Positions 7,501 to 11,650 of a DNA stretch of 11,650 nucleotides are shown in pieces (within the stretch, counting starts at the first letter, position 1; every line of letters begins with the position of its first letter). The DNA lies in contig JAHHSU010000039.1 in NCBI GenBank assembly GCA_020025035.1, positions 1-11,650 on the forward strand. Reading direction: 5' to 3'. The translations under genes and the position numbers were made by a program. This stretch comes from Thomasclavelia sp. GTDB taxonomy: Bacteria; Bacillota_I; Bacilli_A; Erysipelotrichales; Coprobacillaceae. Under the pieces are notes generated by a model. That model saw only the letters and a program-made list of their open reading frames with translations, was not told the DNA's origin and searched no databases.

Positions 7501-8863
7501 CAATCCACAATTGTTAAATTTGTACATATTAGATTTAGGAAATAATTCTCTAATACCTTATCAAAATTTACCTCATGTAGTAGAGTATATGACTTTTGAT
7601 AGTATAGAAAAAAATGAAAAATTCCAAAAGATTATGATAAATGAAATCAAAGTAAGAAAACAATTATTTGGACAAGAAATGGTACAAAATTTTGATATGT
7701 ACAATCAAATTCATCAACAAGATCCATTAAAAGCAATTATGATAATAATTGATAATTTTGATGTCATTAAAGAGATTTCTATGGAATTTGAAGATTTTAT
7801 TACTAAAATAACAAGGGATGGATTAGGATTAGGGATTTATACTGTGATTACAGCAACAAGATCAAATGCAGTACGTTTTTCTATTTTAAATAATTTTAAA
7901 AATAAAATTGTACAGTATTTGTTTGAAGAGAGTGATGTCATAGGATTATTAGGAAGAAGTAAGTATTTATTAAATGATGAAATAAAGGGAAGAGCATTAG
8001 TTAAGCAAAAACAAATTAGCTTAATGCAAGTATATGGATTAAGTTCATTTAATGATGATGTTTTATATGTAAATGATTTAAAAGATATTATTCAAAGAAT
8101 AAACGATTCTTATAGTGGCAAAAAGTTGATAGGAATACCAGTATTACCTGATATTTTTACTACAAAAGATTTGATACATTATCCTGTTGAAACAGTTGAT
8201 TATAATATTGTTGGATTAAGTTTAGATCGTGTGGAACAAGTAAGTGTTGATTTATCTGATTCTCCTTATTTAATACTTGGCCCCGCTAAATCAGGTAAAA
8301 CAAATTTTATTGAAATATTGATGGAACAAAACACAGGAAAAGGATATATATTTGATTCTGAATCAATGGACTTATATCAATATAAAGATCATTTTGAATA
8401 TATTGATACAGATCACAAAATAGAATTATTCATTCAAACTATGTTCGAAGAAATTCATTATAGGAAAAGAACGTTTGAAGTAGCGTTAAAGGAGTGTAGA
8501 TATACCAAAGCAAAAGATTTTTATCAATCCTTACCTATTATTTGTGTATATGTAGATGATGTTGATTGTTTTATAAATAAAACACTAAATCAAACGAGTA
8601 TTTTAAATGTTTTAGAACAATCAGTTCAAGTAGGAATACAGTGGATAGTAAGTGCAAACTCATCAAAAATGAAAGGATTTGATGAAATTACTAAATTCTT
8701 TAAAGGAGCGACTAGTGGAGCAGTATTAGGACAAATAGGTTCTACAAATGTATTTTCTATTAATATAAGGGATGTTCCTAGTTTTGGGTATGCAATACTT
8801 TGTAATCATGGTGATTTAAGAAAAGTTAAACTTCCAAAATATATAGAAAGTAGGGGAAATTAA
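4508..8863 (+). CDS. essC: EssC, FtsK/SpoIIIE-family motor ATPase of T7SSb
   Basis: Predicted 1451 aa, the central membrane-bound ATPase that recognises and drives substrates. Domain order: N-terminal FHA-like region (~1-160), the linker YHRSPRII (shared with S. aureus EssC), two membrane spans (~204-222, ~227-249), a helical stalk, then three P-loop ATPase domains. D1: Walker A GTTGSGKS (639-646, Lys645), LLIDYKGGG (Asp671) and ISDEFAEL (Asp749/Glu750). D2: GYGKT (Lys983) with IIIDNFD (Asp1082). D3: canonical GPAKSGKT (1258-1265, Lys1264) with VYVDDVD (Asp1350/Asp1351). Length is near the 1479 aa of S. aureus EssC, so the gene is intact. D1 is by far the most conserved part (LNLHEKAHGPHGL is recognisable). 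The far C-terminus, which varies between strains in S. aureus and matches the effector set, is distinct here. The start ATG lacks a clear ribosome site. The stop overlaps esaA by one base. Confidence 0.98.
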   Translation: MKRILYFFNDRYEQYPLEDKLQIDKIEVINVDEKVYYIVDHQEPVKLQPQQIETIHSYELMLLSDEHNIFEKTGDPILIGNKNCDIQVQKGMYVIDEQICFIQSDERVYLNGRLQCENQIKFHYGDQLLLGKILIIVQQNYIEIIANSNSYQTSLTTYQMERHEGESFPKYHRSPRIIKRLKEDQVTIQKPQGKRTRKKGSLAKVIIPPIVMMLGTIATSLMMGRGIYILFGLAGTMVSVVFSVTTFLLEQKEIKDSNVKKECVYQKYLLDLQKRLNEYRKNEIEALRYNHPNIKEIEKMIHKYHPRIYERDVNDSDFLTLLVGTSTGSSQYTVCLDYNELDIEKDELLEEAKKIYDAYQKIENKPTIVDLKRAHLGVVGKTKEVHEQIHWYLLQLTFFHSYHDVQIVMFYNEKFKNEYDYIKWYPHVKIRTNNLTGNICMERIRDQVLSTLYQILKERKNKIDENRNEMRFSPHFIIIVDDMHMIMDHIIMEYLQKEGYNLGFSLIYTAQKRANLPENVKTVLVLDDKDYATLLLNEGIEHNVKLKLEQVNDVNLEWMARDLSVLEHVKGMSSHIPNMVTFLDMYKAKTIEDLDIPKRWQQGKSYQSLAVPIGLRAKDDIVELNLHEKAHGPHGLIAGTTGSGKSEAIQTYILSLAINFSPYEVGFLLIDYKGGGMANLFKKLPHLLGTITNLDGIESTRALESIKAELARRQRIFNQYDVNNINKYNQLFTSNQAKEPLPHLFIISDEFAELKKEQPEFMSELVSVARIGRTLGVHLILATQKPTGVVDDQIWSNSKFKLALKVQDENDSKEIIKTPDAALITQVGRGYLQVGNNEIYELFQTAWSGANYFVNREKEKIDDRIYKVNILGQGELINQDLSSKGEDNNKVPSQLEAIVEYMANYYDSIHCKDVIRPWLPPLEHYIQSPYIKDVQDTALIKQVDLHTPIGLVDIPENQEQIDYVINFIKDGNLALFSSSGYGKTFTLGTIILTLAIKNNPQLLNLYILDLGNNSLIPYQNLPHVVEYMTFDSIEKNEKFQKIMINEIKVRKQLFGQEMVQNFDMYNQIHQQDPLKAIMIIIDNFDVIKEISMEFEDFITKITRDGLGLGIYTVITATRSNAVRFSILNNFKNKIVQYLFEESDVIGLLGRSKYLLNDEIKGRALVKQKQISLMQVYGLSSFNDDVLYVNDLKDIIQRINDSYSGKKLIGIPVLPDIFTTKDLIHYPVETVDYNIVGLSLDRVEQVSVDLSDSPYLILGPAKSGKTNFIEILMEQNTGKGYIFDSESMDLYQYKDHFEYIDTDHKIELFIQTMFEEIHYRKRTFEVALKECRYTKAKDFYQSLPIICVYVDDVDCFINKTLNQTSILNVLEQSVQVGIQWIVSANSSKMKGFDEITKFFKGATSGAVLGQIGSTNVFSINIRDVPSFGYAILCNHGDLRKVKLPKYIESRGN

Positions 8864-11073
8864 TGAAAAAAAAGTATAAATTATTTATTAAACGTACAAT
8901 AGTAATGGTTGTTATTTTAATACTAGGTATTTATGCAGGTATGGATTATGAAAATGATATTCAAAGCAAACTTTTAAAAAATTTATCTAATTCTACAAAA
9001 ATAGCAATAGTGAATTTAGATTCTGGGGTTAGATATCAAGATGAGCAACATAATTTTGCCAAGGAATTGCTTGAAAATTGTACGACTGATTATGTGATAA
9101 CTGGAATAGAAGACGCCAAACAAGGAATAGAGGACGGAAGATATGGTGCTTATATGATTCTTCCAACTGATTTTTCAAAAAATGTCGTCTCTATAAATCA
9201 AACACCAAACAAAAGTCTTATTAAGTATGAAATTAGTGATCAATTATCTAAGGAAGCACATGATAAATCATGGCAAGATGTGATGCAATTAAAAGATAAA
9301 TTTAATGATGATTTAGGATATATCTACATTAGTTCTATCCTAAGCGAATTTCATCATGGACAGGATAATGCTAAAAAAGTTTTATCTAACGATTTAAAAG
9401 ATAAAGAAGTACTAATGGCTATTTCTAATATTGATTTAATTACAACATTAGATATCAAAGAAGTAGAAAGATTACAAAATAATATTGAAGATCTCAATAT
9501 TCACCCTGATGTAGAAACGAATAAAAAAATTATTCAAACAATAGATCAAGCATATAAAGGTTATTTAGCTACGACTACATCTGAGTTAGAGGATATTAAG
9601 CAAGAGACAAACTTTATAAATGAAGATGTTAAAAATCTAGAATTAGGAGTAGAAAATATTGAATCTATTTTTACCAAAGAAGATATTGATAATTACCATT
9701 TAGACAACCTATCTGATTTGATTAATCAAAAAAATAATGAAATTACTACACATAATGAACTGATTGATAAAAATATAGCTACAATTACTAATCAGTTAAT
9801 AACAGGTGACAAAAATTTAGAGTCACAAAAAGAGAATATTATTAAGAATATTCAAAAATTATTAGATGGTATGGAAGGTGATTTAGCTTCGTTAAAGGGT
9901 GATAAGACTAGCCTAATTGGTAAAACATATCAAGAGGAATTTGCTCATTTTATAATAGCCATACAATCGATTAATAATGATTTATTGCAAGGGATAAACA
10001 ATTATTATTTACAAAGTTCTATTCACGATACAATGACATTAGAAAAATATTTAAATGATATATATCAAGAACATGTTGATCTACATCAATATCTAGATAC
10101 TTATGCAACATTTGTTGGAGTTCAAAACAACCATTCTTTTACGCTTAATGATTATATACAACAGTTTTCACTTTTAAATAGTTATCAAGACAATTCTACT
10201 CTTAATCAAAAACTATACTCATTATTGGAAAACAAAATAGAACATAATAAGCAAAATATAATTGAAACAAATACATTAGATAGTATGTTTCAAAATTATT
10301 TCAAACAATTAGATAAGATTAAGCACTTAGTAGAAAAATTAGGAAATATTCATCAAAAAGAGATAGATTCATTACTTCAGGAAATAGATGATCCTATTCC
10401 ATGTATTTTGTTATCTACTGTTAATCAAACGATACATCAAGATTTAACTGATCTAAATAATAGAATTTTAGATGAAAAGAATTTAGCACAAGAAAAAATA
10501 CAAAATCATCAATTGTATTTATCACAGTTATTAGAAAAGCTAAGTTTATATGATCCAATTAGTAATATTAACCATCAACAAATTGAAGAGTACATTAAAG
10601 AATTTGAAGAAAATAATAGTCAGTTATATCAAAAAATAATGGACAAGAATAAGGAGTATCAAAAATACGTAGAGGAAGTATACCTTAGTACAAATCGTTA
10701 TATCGATCAATTAAAAACGCAGGTTGTTGAGCTTCAAGAGGCGTCTAATCAAAAGCTAATATCAGGATTAAATAAAGCCAAACAAGTACGCGAGGAAACA
10801 TCAACACTTAATAATGAGTTATTAAATCAATATATTGATCAATTAAATTATACAAGAAATGGTTCTATGGTTAATCATTTAGTTTGCGATTATATTATAG
10901 ATCCTACAAGTATAGAATCTGTTATATCTAAGTCTAAAGAAGTTGCAAAAAAAGGGAAAGTTTTAAAAATAAATCAAAACATTTTATTGAGTTGTATATG
11001 TGCTGTTTTAGTTTTATGTATAGGAGGTGAAGTGAAAAAGAAGATAAAATCTAAAAATAATTGTAAAGAATGA
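8863..11073 (+). CDS. esaA: EsaA/YueB-type T7SS membrane protein, short form
   Basis: Predicted 736 aa. EsaA forms an elongated extracellular stalk of the T7SSb complex; B. subtilis YueB is also the SPP1 phage receptor. Seen: a basic N-terminus, one membrane span (~11-26, ending GIYAGMDY), the conserved N-terminal segment IAIVNLDSGV with the YGAYMILPTDFS region, a very long predicted coiled-coil stalk (~180-690), and a single C-terminal span (~707-722) with a Lys-rich tail. S. aureus EsaA and YueB are about 1000-1080 aa with several C-terminal spans, so this form has a shorter stalk and only two spans. The reading frame is not broken: the stop is followed within 15 nt by esxA and its own ribosome site. 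The start overlaps the essC stop (TAATG) with AGGGGA just upstream. The family call is good; the short architecture is the odd feature. Confidence 0.9.
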   Translation: MKKKYKLFIKRTIVMVVILILGIYAGMDYENDIQSKLLKNLSNSTKIAIVNLDSGVRYQDEQHNFAKELLENCTTDYVITGIEDAKQGIEDGRYGAYMILPTDFSKNVVSINQTPNKSLIKYEISDQLSKEAHDKSWQDVMQLKDKFNDDLGYIYISSILSEFHHGQDNAKKVLSNDLKDKEVLMAISNIDLITTLDIKEVERLQNNIEDLNIHPDVETNKKIIQTIDQAYKGYLATTTSELEDIKQETNFINEDVKNLELGVENIESIFTKEDIDNYHLDNLSDLINQKNNEITTHNELIDKNIATITNQLITGDKNLESQKENIIKNIQKLLDGMEGDLASLKGDKTSLIGKTYQEEFAHFIIAIQSINNDLLQGINNYYLQSSIHDTMTLEKYLNDIYQEHVDLHQYLDTYATFVGVQNNHSFTLNDYIQQFSLLNSYQDNSTLNQKLYSLLENKIEHNKQNIIETNTLDSMFQNYFKQLDKIKHLVEKLGNIHQKEIDSLLQEIDDPIPCILLSTVNQTIHQDLTDLNNRILDEKNLAQEKIQNHQLYLSQLLEKLSLYDPISNINHQQIEEYIKEFEENNSQLYQKIMDKNKEYQKYVEEVYLSTNRYIDQLKTQVVELQEASNQKLISGLNKAKQVREETSTLNNELLNQYIDQLNYTRNGSMVNHLVCDYIIDPTSIESVISKSKEVAKKGKVLKINQNILLSCICAVLVLCIGGEVKKKIKSKNNCKE

Positions 11074-11088
11074 TAGGAGGAATTAAAA

Positions 11089-11379
11089 ATGGCAGAAATT
11101 ATTCGTATGAATGTAGAGGAATTAAAAAATTCATCAAGTCACTTAAAAGCTAAAGGAAATGAACTTGAAGAGTGGATTCAAGAAGTTAGTACACTAGTAC
11201 ATACATTACTAGATTCGTGGGAAGGAGAAGCAGCTAGAGCATATAGTGAACAATATGATAGGCTTCTACCCGAATTAAAAAGAACTAGGGAATTAATTGA
11301 AACTATCTCAGTTCAAGTTGACCAAACTGTTCAAGTGACACAGGATTTAGATTCAACTTTAGCAAGTAAATTACGATAA
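11089..11379 (+). CDS. esxA: EsxA, WXG100-family secreted protein
   Basis: Predicted 96-aa helical-hairpin protein of the WXG100 family, the small co-dependent substrate secreted by T7SSb. Seen: WEG at residues 44-46 in the turn between two helices (helix 1 ~6-42, helix 2 ~47-90), no signal peptide, and a C-terminal helix with spaced Val, Leu and Asp residues (VDQTVQVTQDLDSTLASKL). The length is typical. A strong AGGAGG (11075-11080) lies 8 nt before the ATG, the best ribosome site in the rightward operon, fitting the high output expected of EsxA. It is the last gene here, 15 nt after esaA, although in S. aureus and B. subtilis the WXG100 gene leads the cluster. A hairpin with a T-run follows at 11479-11505. 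It could have a private promoter inside esaA; none is obvious. Confidence 0.97.
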   Translation: MAEIIRMNVEELKNSSSHLKAKGNELEEWIQEVSTLVHTLLDSWEGEAARAYSEQYDRLLPELKRTRELIETISVQVDQTVQVTQDLDSTLASKLR

Positions 11380-11448
11380 AATGTTTTATATATAGGAGTA
11401 TATATTTTATAAAAATATTATTTTTATACTGATAATGTAAAACATTTT
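11378..11448 (+). repeat. 11-bp inverted repeat straddling the esxA 3' end
   Basis: AAAATGTTTTA (11378-11388) and its exact reverse complement (11438-11448) flank a 49-nt loop that contains its own AT-only hairpin (ATATTTT 11402-11408, AAAATAT 11412-11418). The right arm also forms a local hairpin (ATGT-AAA-ACAT), so two folds compete. It might protect the esxA mRNA end, but the composition is almost all A/T, so chance is a real alternative. Confidence 0.35.
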
Positions 11449-11513
11449 TAAAAAGAAAATGATTAGATTTGATATCATAGTTGAAGATTAGTCTTCAACT
11501 TTTTTAATTTCAT
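11431..11513 (+). repeat. Copy 1 of a diverged two-hairpin repeat
   Basis: This stretch and 11565-11644 align along their length. Both have an ATGT-N3-ACAT mini-hairpin followed by T's, then a GAAAAT...ATTTG spacer, a TATMAT box, the large hairpin AGTTGRAGATTARTCTYCAACT-like stem, and AATTTCAT after it. Copy 1 alone has a T-run between stem and AATTTCAT. The spacing between copies is about 131-134 bp. Confidence 0.7.
11479..11505 (+). terminator. Terminator of the essA-esxA operon
   Basis: A perfect 9-bp stem (AGTTGAAGA 11479-11487, TCTTCAACT 11492-11500) with a 4-nt loop TTAG is followed by five further T's. It lies 100 nt after the esxA stop and is the first strong intrinsic terminator in the secretion operon. 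Confidence 0.8.
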
Positions 11514-11583
11514 GAGTCTTATGTTTTTTATAATCATGATATTTTTATTATGTGTATATTTGTAAATGATGTGAGACATTTTT

Positions 11584-11613
11584 TTGAGAGAAAATAAATC
11601 AATTTGGTATAAT
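11584..11613 (+). promoter_or_regulatory. Candidate promoter for a gene to the right of the window
   Basis: TTGAGA (11584-11589) and a perfect TATAAT (11608-11613) are 18 bp apart, with G/T-rich TTGG just before the -10. This is the best sigma-A-type promoter match in the window. Transcription would begin around 11620, inside the palindrome at 11611-11640. Any gene it serves lies outside the window. Confidence 0.5.
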
Positions 11614-11640
11614 TAGTTGGAGATTAATCTCCAACTAATT
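11611..11640. promoter_or_regulatory. Perfect 30-bp palindrome overlapping the -10 box
   Basis: Positions 11611-11640 equal their own reverse complement: arm AATTAGTTGGAGA, centre TTAA, then the matching arm. It could be a terminator-like hairpin (only AATTTCATT follows, a poor U-tract) or a two-fold symmetric operator sitting on the -10 and start site of the candidate promoter at 11584-11613. Confidence 0.6.
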
Positions 11641-11650
11641 TCATTCTCAT

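Larger units (their letters stand above)
11565..11644 (+). repeat. Copy 2 of the diverged two-hairpin repeat
   Basis: Second copy of the element described for 11431-11513. Its mini-hairpin is ATGT-GAG-ACAT with seven T's after it. Its large stem is longer than in copy 1 and lacks the downstream T-run. It may continue past the window edge. Confidence 0.7.

Noticed and set aside
8863..11073. Possible frameshifted or truncated esaA
   Set aside because: The C-terminal span and Lys-rich tail end cleanly, and esxA with its own ribosome site follows at once; no remnant of further spans is seen in other frames.
72..11379. Alternative code with TGA as tryptophan (Mollicutes-like, suggested by low GC)
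   Set aside because: Trp is encoded by TGG in all genes, and TGA acts as the stop for esaB, esaA and the coiled-coil gene at sensible ends.
1..11650. CRISPR array, tRNA, rRNA, insertion sequence or phage attachment site
   Set aside because: No regular short repeat-spacer pattern, RNA gene signature, transposase or flanking direct repeats were seen.

Overview
The window is a type VIIb secretion system (T7SSb/Ess) locus from a very AT-rich, low-GC Gram-positive bacterium (Bacillota). The evidence is the Firmicutes-type T7SSb gene set (EsxA, EssA, EsaB, EssB, EssC, EsaA), the GGAGG-type ribosome binding sites, the strong A/T bias at third codon positions and the standard genetic code (TGG for Trp, TGA used as a stop). 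A gut Erysipelotrichia-like host is a guess; the sequence does not fix the genus.

Layout. Positions 1-41 hold a rightward terminator belonging to a gene left of the window. Positions 72-2521 hold a leftward operon of four genes, in transcription order: a 143-aa coiled-coil protein, a 93-aa helical protein, a 91-aa helical protein with a C-terminal FxxxD motif, and a 479-aa putative secreted lipase. The lipase has its alpha/beta-hydrolase domain (GHSKGG, Ser148) at the N-terminus and a long helical region at the C-terminus. This is the reverse of ordinary LXG toxins and resembles the Staphylococcus aureus TslA lipase with its small helper proteins. No immunity gene is visible inside the window.

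A short AT-rich divergent promoter region (2522-2648) separates this operon from the rightward secretion operon: essA (2649), esaB (3088), essB (3315 or 3330), essC (4508), esaA (8863) and esxA (11089). All junctions are tight or overlapping except a 92-bp gap before essC, which holds a stranded Shine-Dalgarno sequence and a tiny ORF that echoes the start of essC. The order is permuted relative to S. aureus and Bacillus subtilis, where the WXG100 gene comes first; here it comes last. EsaA and EssB are both shorter than their well-known homologues.

The right end (11380-11650) has no gene. It carries two diverged copies of an ~80-bp element about 131-134 bp apart. Each copy has a small hairpin and a larger one, and the larger stem shows a compensatory base-pair change between copies. 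The first large hairpin is followed by a T-run and probably terminates the operon; the second is a perfect 30-bp palindrome overlapping a TATAAT box.

Working model: EssC (three-domain motor), EssB, EssA, EsaA and EsaB form the membrane machine. EsxA is the co-secreted WXG100 substrate. The divergent operon supplies a reverse-architecture lipase effector plus three small helical partners that target it to EssC.
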